This document shows, in pieces, positions 1 to 10,379 of a DNA stretch of 64,000 nt. Below the pieces are notes generated by a model that searched no databases, had not been told where the DNA came from, and saw nothing but the letters and a program-made list of their open reading frames with translations. The first letter of the stretch is position 1. Each line of letters opens with the position of its first letter. Source of the DNA: Siphonodentalium dalli (lineage: Eukaryota; Mollusca; Scaphopoda; Gadilida; Siphonodentaliidae); contig CP136064.1 in NCBI GenBank assembly GCA_032622095.1, positions 130,249,605 through 130,313,604 on the forward strand, read 5' to 3'. The translations under genes were made by a program, and so were the position numbers.

Positions 1-180
1 AAGGTTCGGGGTGATTTATGTGATTTTCCGATCTATTTCGTCCGGCAGACATTCCGGGTTTCGGTATGATCCGTTCCATATCAGCAGAACTTAAAATCTG
101 CATTTTACATTCGCCCGGAATGCTGCTTCCTTCCGTCGACATGAATTATTAGTCTGTCTTAAATTATACGTGTCGCGACC
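1..180 (+). repeat. DIRS-like element, repeat A1 (left copy)
   Basis: This block, beginning at aaggttcggggtgatttatg, is repeated almost base for base at 3758-3946. The two copies stop matching just after tgtcgcga. It forms the left end of the element and would supply the 5' leader. Confidence 0.85.
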
Positions 181-312
181 GGTTGTGTCTTCATTTGTTA
201 TGTGTTCCAATCTGTCACCATGTTTCATCATCAGCCTTCCATTAGTTGTTTATTCTCTTGTTCATTGTGCCTTCTGTTTGTGTCTTGTTCCGTCGGCATT
301 CCCTAATTTCGT

Positions 313-1492
313 GTGTCGCGCACGTGTTTGTCGTTCGGTGGCAACAATCAATTCAATCGTTCGTCGGGCAGTAGTCGGCGGGCTGGCTCTACCAGCTCTT
401 CTCGTGCAGGGTCTGCCTCCAGTGGCTGTGATAGGCCTCCTTCACATATTTCCCGCAGTGTGCAGTCTGTGGCTGATTCACAGGTGCGTGGCCGTGGGCA
501 GCAATCGCATGGCAGACCAGGGTTCCACAGTCCCGTGGTCGCGCTCCAGATCGGTGTCAGCCTCGTCGCCAAGCTAGTCGCAAGCAGGACGGATCTCCTC
601 GGCATAAGTTTCCACGATACGACTCGAGGTCTCAGTCAGCTTCTCCACTGTCTACTCGTTGACACAGCAGTTCAGCTGGCAGCTCCACATCTTCACTCAC
701 CTGCCGCGAGGCTTCCCGGGTGGCCTCCATGATACGCCAGCCGGCTGCTCCATCCAGAGACAGAGCTGCTCCGGGTAATGACTTATTTAGTTACCCTGCC
801 TCGCTCGTCTCCCCTTGGGACGCCCCCTTGCCCATTCCAACGGCGGCCGACGGTTTTGGCACCCACGTTTCCCGCTCTATTCGCGACAAAATTTTCCGGG
901 GCGATTTTATCAATTTGGATCAGCTGCAGGAACCCGCCAGCTCCGTTGATCCGTCTGACCCCCATCAGTTGGTAGTTTCTGCTTCCGGGCGACTCCATGT
1001 TGCGCCAAGTGGGCATGCTGCTCCAATCACGTATGTTGACTCGTGGACCGATGCTTTTCTCACTTTCATATCAGTTCACCCCTGAATCGTCGGCTCAGCC
1101 ACTATTGCGTTACATACGCACAATTCGTTGGGCGGCTGCAAAATGTGGGGGTTCTGCTTGGCGGGTGTACGATAACCAATTTCGTATGAAGTGGGATGGA
1201 AACACAGCTACTCCTTGGGAGACCATCGACCCCAACATATGGCTGCTGGTCATGACACCCCAGGTTCGGCAACCTCAGTAGCCGACACCGCCAAGTGCTA
1301 GTACGACCGGGCATGTGGACACTTTGCCCACCCGACCGTCCCAATTCCGTCTGTTTTGACTTCAACGCCGGCCGTTGCTCCTGGCCAAACTGCCGTTTTC
1401 AACATATCTGCAACATATGCTCCGAGCCTCATGCCGCAACCTCTGCCCATGGACATGACTTTTGCCGCTCAGCCCGCGGCGGTAGGCAGTAG
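313..1492 (+). pseudogene. DIRS-type gag-like ORF, frameshifted
   Basis: Coding similarity runs through three frames. The first part (313-732) is Ser/Arg/Gly-rich. The second (720-1085) has HVSRSIRDKIFRGDFINL and ends in SWTDAFLTFISV. The third (about 1070-1281) has YIRTIRWAAAKCGG, WRVYDNQFRMKW and DPNIWLLVMTPQ. A further frame (1295-1492) holds a cysteine/histidine cluster, CFDFNAGRCSWPNCRFQHIC, like the zinc-binding segment at the end of DIRS gag-like proteins. The frame changes near 1080 and 1285 mean no single protein can be made. The assignment rests on these motifs and on their place just before a DIRS-type RT. Confidence 0.6.
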
Positions 1493-1524
1493 CGTCTACC
1501 AGCTCGCCCCTTCCGCAGTTAATC

Positions 1525-2860
1525 TTGACAGTTTGTGTTGGTGGCTTGGAAAGTATCCTCGCCACCAAGCCGTGCGGGATCTTCGGATCGGTTACTCATG
1601 GTTTTCCACTCCATTATACTGGCCCGCGAATGCCAACTGACGCTCCGAACCGCAAGTCTGCTCGTGACCGCCCTGAGGTCGTCCGAAATAAAAATTTTAA
1701 GGAAGTTCGCCTTGGTCGCATTGCTGGCCCTTTCTGCGCACGTACAATTCGAACACTCCTTGTGTCACCACTTGGTCTGGTGCTAAAACATGACCCAGGC
1801 TCGTTCCGTCTCATGCGCCAACTGATCCTACATCACCTCTCCTATCCAGCCGGCCAGTCGCTCAATGACCATATTCAACGTGAGTTCACTACTGTCACCT
1901 ATACCAGTTTTGCCGCTACGGTTGCTACCATCCAGTCCCTTGGGGCTGGGACTTTGCTCGCTCGTGGGGATTTAAGCTGGAGGACTTGTATTATTTCGAC
2001 AAATGCTTCCTTTCGGCTGCGGCATGTCATGTGCAACATTTGAATATTTTTCCACATTTTGGAATGGGTTGTTCACCAGCGGTCCGGCAGCCCACATATC
2101 TTGCACTACTGCGATGACTTCCTGTTCTGTGGTACGCCAGCCACGTCCCAGGCCTCGGACAGTCTTGCCATGTTTTATCGTGCATGCGCTGATATCGGCG
2201 TACCTATTGCTCATGAACAAATGGTCTCCCCCACCACGAAGCTCTGCTATCTTGGTCTCGAACTCGTTACGTTGGCTACCGCAGTGCGTCTCCCTGCTGA
2301 GAAGCTCACAGCCATTCAGTCCAAAATCTCTATGGCTTTGCGCCGCCGTACAATCTCGGTCCGTGAACTGCTGTTGCTCATCGGTTCTTTACAATTTGCG
2401 TGCAATCGGTTCGTCCAGTCCCCCTTTTTGTCGTAGTTTGCTTGATGCCCTGCAGGGATTTTCCAAACCGCATTACAAAATCAGGATTAATTCTGGCATG
2501 CGTGCCGATCTGGCCACGTGGTTACAGTTTTTCACGTCATTTATGGGCTTTTGGCAAGTGGCCCCCCTACTTGGCATGCTATGAGCCTGACCCGCAATAT
2601 GGGTCTCCGTGTCCATCAGCATCTGGGGGCAACGACTTCAGAATCATCACCTCCATTTACACTGCGCTAACAATACCGTGGTCCGAGCCATCAACAACCA
2701 AACTTTCAAATGCAAGCCGCTCATGGCTCTGTTGCGCCAACTGATCATGCTGCTGCTAACTCACATCTCCTGGATCGCGTCTCGTGATAATGGTATTGCT
2801 GACAGCCTCTCTGGTTTCCAGATGAAACGTTTCCATCGACTGGCGCCATCTGCCGCCTGA
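1525..2860 (+). pseudogene. DIRS-type reverse transcriptase and RNase H, frameshifted
   Basis: The RT starts with NFKEVRLGRIAGPF and VSPLGLVLKHDPGSFRL. It continues through HHLSYPAGQSLNDHI and YTSFAATVATIQSLGAG (1525-2043), then in another frame LPFGCGMSCATFEYF. In a third frame (2059-2436) come the catalytic box HYCDDFLFCG and YLGLELVTLATAVRLPAEKL. RNase H similarity follows at about 2610-2860, with NNTVVRAINNQTFKCKPL, HISWIASRDNGIADSLS and FQMKRFHRLAPSA. The Asp pair of the YxDD box is intact, but at least three frameshifts separate the parts. The RT and RNase H are typical of DIRS elements, distinct from LINE or Gypsy types. Confidence 0.8.
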
Positions 2861-2886
2861 ACGCCAACACCATTTCCCAGGTACTT

Positions 2887-3165
2887 TTGGACCTGCGTCG
2901 GCACGTCACGCTACTCTTGCCTTCCTACCGGGCGCCAAAAACACCACGCACGTATCGCACCTCCACATGGGCTTATCTCCGTTTCGCAAAAACAGCGTCG
3001 CTTGGTCATTTCCTGGCCGCTTCAAGAACACGAAAATACAACAGAAGCAAACGGTGGATTAAATGTATTATTGATGTGTTTTGGGCATGGAGCTCCTGGT
3101 TTGGGGGAGTGCGTGCGCACTCTATGGCGGTCCTGCAGATAGTGGTAGTTTGCGTGTCGCCATAG
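2887..3165 (+). pseudogene. DIRS tyrosine recombinase, N-terminal fragment only
   Basis: The first ~55 residues contain LLPSYRAPKTPRTYRTSTW and AYLRFAKTASLGHF. This matches the core-binding, SAM-like N-terminal domain of DIRS recombinases (pattern TYRT..W.YLRF). After about position 3045 the similarity stops. The residues needed for strand transfer (R...HxxR...Y) are not found in any frame before block B1. The rest of the open frame is unrelated sequence. An internal deletion of roughly two thirds of the recombinase gene is the simplest explanation. Confidence 0.6.
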
Positions 3166-3274
3166 CGTTATAACCTGTCTGGTAATTTGGATGGGTGGCT
3201 TAGCGGGGATAGTAACCATGTGTCTATGACTGCGCAGTCATCTTATGCTTATTCAGAGAGTGCTCTCTGTAGTG

Positions 3275-3745
3275 CCTGAGTGATATCACCAGGCCGGTGC
3301 TTAGCCACAGGGAGTTGGGCTGTCCAGTGGTCTCTCCTGCCTTACGGTACCTGCATCGCGCTCGTTGGGTCTCTCCTTGTTGTCCGTGTGTGCTTAATGC
3401 TTAGTGGCGCCTCACAGCACTTCTTAGGCATCTGCTCCGAATCGTACCGTAGCTCGTCGGGCCATGCTCATAATGCCCTGCGCTGTACAGCAGTATTTCT
3501 TCAGCGTTTCTCTGCGTCGGCTTCTCATCAGAGCTGAGGCTCTGCTATAAATTGGTTAAGTGCGATTGGGCTATCTGCAGGACAAGCTTGTAAATAATGT
3601 TGCATTAAAGCTGAGATCATAGCCCACTCATGTGTTGTCGCTTAAATATCCCATGCTGTAAGAGATTGCTCTCCGTAGTGCATACATGGCAGGGCTGTCA
3701 CTGGTGGGGGAGGTGTGTCTTGGATCTGAGTAAATCACATAATGC
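3275..3745 (+). repeat. DIRS-like element, repeat B1 (long form)
   Basis: The block begins at caccaggccggtgcttagcc and ends near gtaaatcacataat. It matches B2 at 4197-4484, but about 170 bases (roughly 3345-3515) have no counterpart there, so one copy has an indel. Confidence 0.8.
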
Positions 3746-3757
3746 ACCCAGGGCCGA

Positions 3758-3946
3758 TAAGGTTTGGGGTGATTTATGTGATTTTCCGATCTATTTTGTC
3801 CGGCAGACATTCCGGGTTTCGGTATGATCCGTTCCATATCAGCAGAACTTAAAATCTGCATTTTACATTCGCCTGGAATGCTGCTTCCTTCCGTCGACAT
3901 GAATTGTAAGTCAGTCTTAAATTCTACGTGTCGCGATCCCTCCCTC
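3758..3946 (+). repeat. DIRS-like element, repeat A2
   Basis: This is a near-identical second copy of positions 1-180, lying between B1 and B2. In split-direct-repeat elements the B1-A2 junction is thought to help circularise the cDNA. Positions 3947-4196 after it are unique within the window. Confidence 0.85.
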
Positions 3947-4196
3947 CCCTTGGAGCTCCATGCCCCACATTGTTAGGCGTCGCGGAGTGGCGCGCTATCT
4001 TCAATGTTGTGTGATGCCATGTTTTGTGCCTATGGCCTTGCCTGTTGTCCTCTCGTTGCTGCTGTTCTTTATATTTCAGGTACCGCATCATCAGTGCCAT
4101 TGGTCCAGCTTTGGTGCGTCCTGCAGCACTTGGTAACAGTTGTGTTACTCGCCCGTCGGTCACTGGTCAGCTTATTCCATCATGCTCTTTGCCAGA

Positions 4197-4484
4197 GTGT
4201 AATCTCACCAGGCCGGTGCTTAGCCACAGGGAGTTGGGCTGTCCAGTGGTCAGTGCGTCGGCTTCTCGTCAGCTATAAATTGGTTAAGTGTGATTGGGCT
4301 ATCTGCAGGACAAGCTTGTAAATAATGTTGCATTAAAGCTGAGATCATACCCCACTCATGTGTTGTCATTTAAATATCCCATGCTGTAAGAGAGTGCTCT
4401 CCATAGTGCATACACAATTGATACAGTAGTGGCAGGGCTGTCACTGATGGGGGTGGTGTGTCTTGGATCTGAGTAATCACATAA
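4197..4484 (+). repeat. DIRS-like element, repeat B2 (short form, right end)
   Basis: The block repeats B1 from tctcaccaggccggtgctta to gagtaatcacataat. An internal stretch is missing, and a small insertion (acaattgatacagtag) is present near 4415. Similarity to B1 ends at about 4484, taken as the right end of the element. Confidence 0.8.
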
Positions 4485-5659
4485 TAGATAAACTAGGTAA
4501 TTTTCAATGAAAAGTTTCTGACCTTTAACTAAATTGCCTCTTTCACAGAAAATACATGGTTCATTGTCACCTGATAGCTTTTCGCAATATGACATAGTCA
4601 TATTGCATGATAAAATAACAGTAACTAGCCATTAGATGTTGAGGTAAAAAAATTCAGGTGGGGGAGGGGAAGATAAACTGATTTTTTAAACAAACAAAAT
4701 CTGAACTCTAATGCCTCAGCCAAAGAAAAAATATGCTTCCTTGTCACCAATGATAGAAAAACTGAGTCACATATTTAACCATTTCGTGATGGGAGTTAAG
4801 CTGCTGCAGCATTAAAGATCCTGTGCCAGGTGCATCATCTTATATATGCCAGTCTCCCATAGGCAGCCTTGCATACCTTACTCATATTTAAATTCGTGCA
4901 GTACTATATTTCGCTCAGTTTTGAATTTGCACATCTATCTGTGCGATTTCAAAACTGACACAAATATTTTCCTAATAGTTTTGGATCTGATGACAGTTTC
5001 AGTTCTTCATCTTTCCTGAAGATATACATGTGTATAATACGACAGATCTCCACTATGCATGTAAAACATGACTGCATCATCAATGCATTGTGAATATGTG
5101 TGTGTTTACGCTCCAAATAATTATTCTCAGTGATATTCAATTGAAATAGTTATTGACATCATTGGAATGAACTCGAATCAAATGAAACCACAACCACCTA
5201 CTAGGTAGCTGACTTCAGAAAAAATCAACACTTGGCTGAGGGTTGTGTTGGCATAAATAATTCAGGCTGCATGGTCATGGTCATGCCGTGTTGATAACAG
5301 GGGGCGTACTTTCGTGCACCTTCAGTCTGGTACATGTATATTTCTTACAAGTTTTTCAACACCGACGATGTTACCATAATTTGTTGCTTTTATGAGTAAT
5401 GGTTTTATGTTGGTCATCCATATGTAATATATAGCCCTATAAAAGCATGTATAATTGTCTATATTCAGTCCAGCCTTTCGTGTTGTCTGTAACTCATCAA
5501 TATATCACATATCAATCTGCTATTCCCTGTGGTTTGCTATAATCTCAGAAGTCGTACTATTTTTCACTCAGTTTTATTTTAAATCATACTGCGCGAATTT
5601 AAATATGAGTAAGGTATATTGTCTAGATGTTAACTAAGGTAAAATAAATTCAGGTGGTT

Positions 5660-5678
5660 GGGGGGGGGGGGGGGGGGG
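5660..5678 (+). repeat. Poly-G run (19 G)
   Basis: An uninterrupted run of 19 G follows caggtggtt. Similar runs occur at 6690-6704, 31604-31615 and 50719-50731. Such runs can form quadruplexes, and their length is error-prone in sequencing. Confidence 0.9.
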
Positions 5679-5984
5679 AAGAATCAGGCAGGGGGAGATA
5701 ACCTAGATGCGCAGATACTATCGGACAAAAAACTAAAGTTTTCGCACCGGATAGAACATGTCTGTTGGATGGAAAGTATTAATAATTTCTAAACTGATCA
5801 ACATATTGATACCACAAACTGTACAGTTGAGGGTTCTGTCATCATAAATATGCTCATAAAATATCAACAAGATCTGATAACAAATAATTTGGTTATAGTA
5901 ACACATAGCATGTGTCTACGGACAGATGGACGGATGCCCTGGCAGATGAACGGATGAATAGATGAACAATGGATGGTTGATCCG

Positions 5985-6035
5985 GATGTCGGCATTATGT
6001 GTACCATACATGGTATAGGTACACATAAACAGAAC
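5985..6035. repeat. Palindromic end of a dispersed repeat (accatacatggtat type)
   Basis: The sequence tatgtgtaccatacatggta continues into taggtacacata, an imperfect dyad. It follows a GGACGGATG-rich stretch at 5920-5960. The same combination of dyad and (GGAC)n-like microsatellite occurs near 8640-8730, 38305-38400 and 55405-55510. Confidence 0.6.
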
Positions 6036-6689
6036 TGAGAGGAGCTCACAAGAGCAATATCATACAGTCCAACAAATTTATATTTAATTGCCAAAGCTTT
6101 CTCACTTCAATAGCTTTCACAAAGGTAGGCTTATATGAGGTTATGAACAAAATATACAGTCTGCATAATGATTAGCTTCAGACAAGTCAGACTGCATGAC
6201 CATATATTTACATGCCAGCATTGTCCATGCTTCGATGAGCACAGGTGTCGTGGGCTGTACCATGACACAACCAAAACTGTCACAGGTTTACGTGATTTGG
6301 GCACATGTCACAAAATAATGTGACTCAGTTATGAATGCAAATTAAAATCCACATTGAATGCATGAGAAAGGTAGGTTGTAAATCTTAAGCTAACAGGACC
6401 TGTTGAGCCATGTTATTATCAGCCAGATTAGCATTTCAATATAAAACATTGTGCACCTGTAGAGGTGCAACTTAGGATTGCCTTCGGGAAGTCATTCATG
6501 AAATATGACTCAAAATTGCCTCAATGTTTACCCACTGCAATGTTCAATCTTGCAGGTAATTGTCACAAATTATGGAGTAAATCAATAGAATTTTACTATC
6601 TTCGAGCAAACATTTGATAGTACCTAGGTAGGAAGAAGAGTGTTATTTCCAAGACACAAGGGCTACGGAAACTACTGAAAGTGGAGGTT

Positions 6690-6704
6690 GGGGGGGGGGG
6701 GGGG
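6690..6704 (+). repeat. Poly-G run (15 G)
   Basis: A run of 15 G follows gtggaggtt. Its upstream context (aggtgg/aggtt) is similar to the run at 5660. Confidence 0.9.
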
Positions 6705-8439
6705 AGTGAAAATTGTTTTAGTCAGGGGGTGGGTATTTAAGTGATGAGTGAGGTGAATTTCATAGGAATTAACAACACTACATAAATTAGGATAAAGAGA
6801 CTAGCTACCCTACAGGGACTAGGGAGACATGTAAGATTCATGAAAGGTGTCTCAATTGTGTAAATCCAATTCCACTCAATTTCAGAATGTATATGGCCAA
6901 ACAGAAAAAAATAATGCATATTAGCTGATATTAGTATAAATTAATAGATATAAGTGAATGGAATAATAAAAGTAATAATAAAACTGATATTATAGATTCT
7001 TGCATGACCTATATTAAATAATTGTTTTTATTACATTCCTATGAGTGATTTATCTTGATTCTCGAGTGATTATAAACGATAATTTCACTAGTGAATTATG
7101 TCACTTTAACTAATACATGCTGTTGAAATGTATGCATCATAGGTATAATGAAGGTATTATCCATATCTGTGGTAAAATCAGACGATTATAGTAGAATAAA
7201 ATTAAATAATATAATTACTTGATTGAACTGGTGACATGAAATAAATCATTCGAGAGAGGAACTATTTTGTAAAACCTCTTAACTCTAAATTTTGACTCTG
7301 ATTGACGATTCATTGAGTCTAAAAATGATTCTAACAATTTTCGAAGAATTCCAAATATTCATTATTCACATAAATGATTTTAATAGCTCCAAATTATACA
7401 ATTGGTCAGCAATTCTAGTTGAAGTACTTAAATGCCAGACAAAATGAAGAATTTGTTCCATGCCTCTCACCCCTTCCATTCTCATCTTCTCCCCCTGAAA
7501 CTCTCCTCTTATTCACAATTGATTATATTCCAGAATTTCATGTAATATCAAATTAGCTGTGGTTTAATGCAAAATCCCCGAGAAGAAATTTTATATTTTA
7601 CAGAACCCCTTCATGACACATAGGGAGAATGACCCTTGAAAAGTCATGTGCTTACTGTTTTGCTTCAATGAATTAACGAGAGGCCACTCACGATCGGCAG
7701 ATGTTAACCCATCCCTTGGCGATAGTAAATTACTATGATCGGAATCATAAATGAGAGTTTTGGTGTTGAATTATAGAGTATACAGTTATGTTCTATTATA
7801 GACAAATGTACATAACACAAATTATTGGAATTTATGGGTCACTCGCATTTATATAAGAGAATGCACTGGCACAGGATCTGTAATGCTGCACCACCACAGC
7901 CTTGGGTTAAATGTGAAAGGTGACCTGGACATGGAATACTTGGGTTAAGAGAGTCCAATTTAAGTTTACAATGATAATATATCAAATTCTACCAACAATA
8001 TAGATCAAGATAAGCCACCTCACTGCTGACCCATTAATATCAATTATATAGCAGATCTGTTAACAAATCACAGGAATTGTTTATGTTGAAAGCTGACATC
8101 TCTATTAAACAAATAACATTTATAATGACCTCAGACCATCTGTGGAGTGATATCTTCAGCTGTGCAAGGCAGCACAGATGTCCAAGTCTACTGTTAATAT
8201 CATGTGATGTGTATTGTTGAATCTTTATTTTAAATTAGATACCAAAGCTTTCTTTATCAGATTATCTGCACATTGGCATAAGATTTAAACAAATTTGGTG
8301 TGGTGACTCGGAGTGCCCTTGGCAGAGTTATAATGGTGTTAGTTTTTCAAATTTTGTTAACTTTAAATTTTTTATTTTTTTTAATTATTTAAAACAAAAA
8401 ATTATTATATTTGTTTTTATTATTTATTTATTTTTTGTT

Positions 8440-8730
8440 AAATTGAGCAAGGAATTCAATCAAAATATTTTTTTAAGAGTGAATATTTTTTCGAAAAAAT
8501 GGCCTTAATTCAGTTATAAATTGTCGAATAAAACCCATATTCGAACTCGATCTGTCTTTTGTGCTAAGAAATTCATATACAAAATTTGGTTCCGATCAGA
8601 TAGAAAATATTTGAGTTATTACACCATGCGTAAAGTGTCTACAGACAGACGGACGGACTAATGACAAGTGCATGGTCAATCCGGACAACTACACACTATG
8701 TTTACCATACTATGGTATGGGTAAACATAA
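8440..8730. repeat. Dispersed repeat with palindromic end and cagacggacgg microsatellite
   Basis: The block contains aaacccatattcgaactcga and caaaatttggttccgatcag, then cagacagacggacgg, and ends with the dyad gtttaccatactatggtatg followed by ggtaaac. The same parts, in the opposite order, are at 55405-55720. Confidence 0.6.
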
Positions 8731-8775
8731 AATACAAAGTGACCATAAAATATGGAATATTATGTGTTTACTCAC

Positions 8776-9036
8776 ATATATGAAATTATCCATGTAACGA
8801 ATGAACAGATTTCGGAGGATTCCTGCCTCATTGAGATCTCCTAAGTGAATCATATCCTCAATGCCCTCGGCGGATGACTGGTGCATGTGTTTGATTTGCC
8901 GTTTGCCATCGAGCCAGTGTTCATTCCCGTCATCGTCCACTACACAGATCTTGCCTGACTCGGTGAATTTCACCTGGGCTCCCAGATCCACAGAGAACTC
9001 TGTTCTCTTTTCTGGCTCAATCCAGACATGGTCACC
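8776..9036 (-). CDS. MYO7A: Myosin VII (MYO7A-like) coding exon, N-terminal motor region
   Basis: This internal exon encodes 87 residues in one open frame, phase 0 at both ends. It starts with GDHVWIEP, continues through VVDDDGNEHW, and ends with [18 protein letters not shown] and RYMDNFIY. This is the SH3-like N-terminal subdomain and first motor helices of class VII myosins, actin-based motors of microvilli, stereocilia and photoreceptors. Vertebrate MYO7A has nearly the same text ([30 protein letters not shown]), and its exon also begins at GDHVW. On the minus strand the acceptor reads ataattgcag before GGTGAC, and the donor is TAT followed by GTGAGTAAA. The open frame runs past the donor by chance. 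Class VII is preferred over other classes because of the GDHVW start and the exon phase. Confidence 0.93.
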
Positions 9037-9116
9037 CTGCAATTATATTGGATGGTGTTCCTTAATACAGAAAATAAATAATATTCTTAAGACTACATAT
9101 CCATATTGCAGATCAG

Positions 9117-9213
9117 TCTAATTAAAATTCAGACTATTGAACAAGTTGCATGTGTTGAAATGTTTCAGACAATAGAATGGGTAGCTTGTTCAATAGTCTA
9201 TATTTCAATTAGA
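9117..9213. repeat. Imperfect inverted repeat (33-base arms) close to a splice acceptor
   Basis: Arms 9117-9149 and 9181-9213 pair at 28 of 33 positions around the core gactattgaacaag and are separated by 31 bases. The structure sits 81 bases upstream, in transcript sense, of the myosin exon acceptor. It looks like a small MITE relic. A piece of the arm (cagactattgaac) recurs near 27187. Confidence 0.7.
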
Positions 9214-10379
9214 ATGATTGCAGACTTGACTGTCAGTTGCAGTGGGGATGCATGTACATGTAGGGTCACAGTTATTAAAGAAAAATTATTTGTATATTTA
9301 TTATAACAAGATGGACAAGCAGTTGTGCTTAAAATTTAAATTGCAATGCCATAAAATGACAATCAAAGGATTGTTACTCTGCTAAAAATGTATGGCCATG
9401 CCCAGTTTGCAAACTCGTACCAGTATCAGATACTCCTTTTGTGAACTCAGATAACAAAAATCTTTGAAATCCATTGATAATTGTTCAAAATAACCCCCGG
9501 TAACTTGTTGGATAGACAGACAGAAGGATGGAACCCATTCCTATATCACCAACTGAAAATTTTACGAGGGACTTTACCACAAAATACATTCTTAAAGATG
9601 CATAATCCTCAATAATGCTCGCAAATTACTATTACCTTGGCTTCGGGGGTAAAAATATCTTATTTGAGTCAATTCAAGGTCCCACCCATCAAAGCTCAGT
9701 CATCAGATATCAATTTTTGAACTATTAGTTTTCATCACCAATAATTTTTAGTTCCCCAGTAAAAGTCGACGAGAAGACAGTCTCAGACCAAATAGCAGAT
9801 GAAGATGGATAACTCTAAAATCAATTGGCTTTTATGTGTCAGATATTTGACAAAGTGGCAAATTTTGTTGAACAAAACGTTGATAAATAACAGGTATTGG
9901 GCAATTTTATACTATAGTTGACTGTGGTTAGCATTATTTTTTGGGCAATTAATTAAATTCTGATAACTGAAGCGGCATTTCAATAAATATTGTTTTTGTT
10001 GGAATCTGATGCTAGGGACCATCTAATCAGATTGAGTACCTTTAATATAAAATGATCTCCAATTACTTGCATCGTTATTATTTATTATTTTAATGCATGC
10101 ATACCTCCACTTTATGAGAATAATATGAACATGTATTGACATATATACAGTAGTAATAGTGGACAAAGTTTATCATATCACAAAGTAGGGACGTGGCCAG
10201 TCTCTAAATTGAAGTGTTCCGCTTTGTGCGTCCATGAGCGCGACATGGTGTTACAGACAATGGGTTGAATGCTTAGTAAATAGAACCGCGGATAACCTGA
10301 CACATGACAAAAATATATACCGCAAAATCTAGAGTAATCTGTTATGGCATCAGAGTTTAAACCCAAGAGCTATATGAAG

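Larger units (their letters stand above)
1..4484 (+). mobile_element. DIRS-like (tyrosine recombinase) retrotransposon with split direct repeats, degenerate
   Basis: Reading left to right there is a terminal repeat block A1, a gag-like region with a CCCH/CCHC-like cysteine cluster, a reverse transcriptase with a YCDD active-site box, a DIRS-type RNase H, the start of a tyrosine recombinase, and then blocks B1, A2 and B2. A2 repeats A1 and B2 repeats B1, giving the order A1-ORFs-B1-A2-B2. This is the split direct repeat layout known for PAT/Ngaro-type DIRS relatives. LTR or poly(A)-tailed LINE elements lack it. Several frameshifts and loss of the recombinase catalytic part make this copy dead. 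It lies in an intron of the myosin gene, in the opposite orientation. The left end may extend slightly past the window edge, and the right end is placed where the B2 similarity stops. Confidence 0.82.
4485..8775. other. Intron sequence of the myosin VII gene (no exon seen)
   Basis: No coding exon was recognised on either strand. In particular, the next motor exon (expected to begin TYTGS) was not seen. The stretch holds G runs at 5660 and 6690, palindromic repeat ends near 6000 and 8700, and a repeat containing ggatcctgtgcca-like text at 4795-4870 that recurs inverted at 7845-7920 and direct at 12950-13020. A block at 7670-7735 recurs inverted near 57360-57420. The rest is AT-rich with no structure I can name. 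Confidence 0.6.

Noticed and set aside
8710-8775. Extension of the myosin ORF past the exon end (VSKHIIF...)
   Set aside because: The family sequence stops at FIY, exactly where a strong GTGAGTAAA donor begins; the rest is intron read-through.
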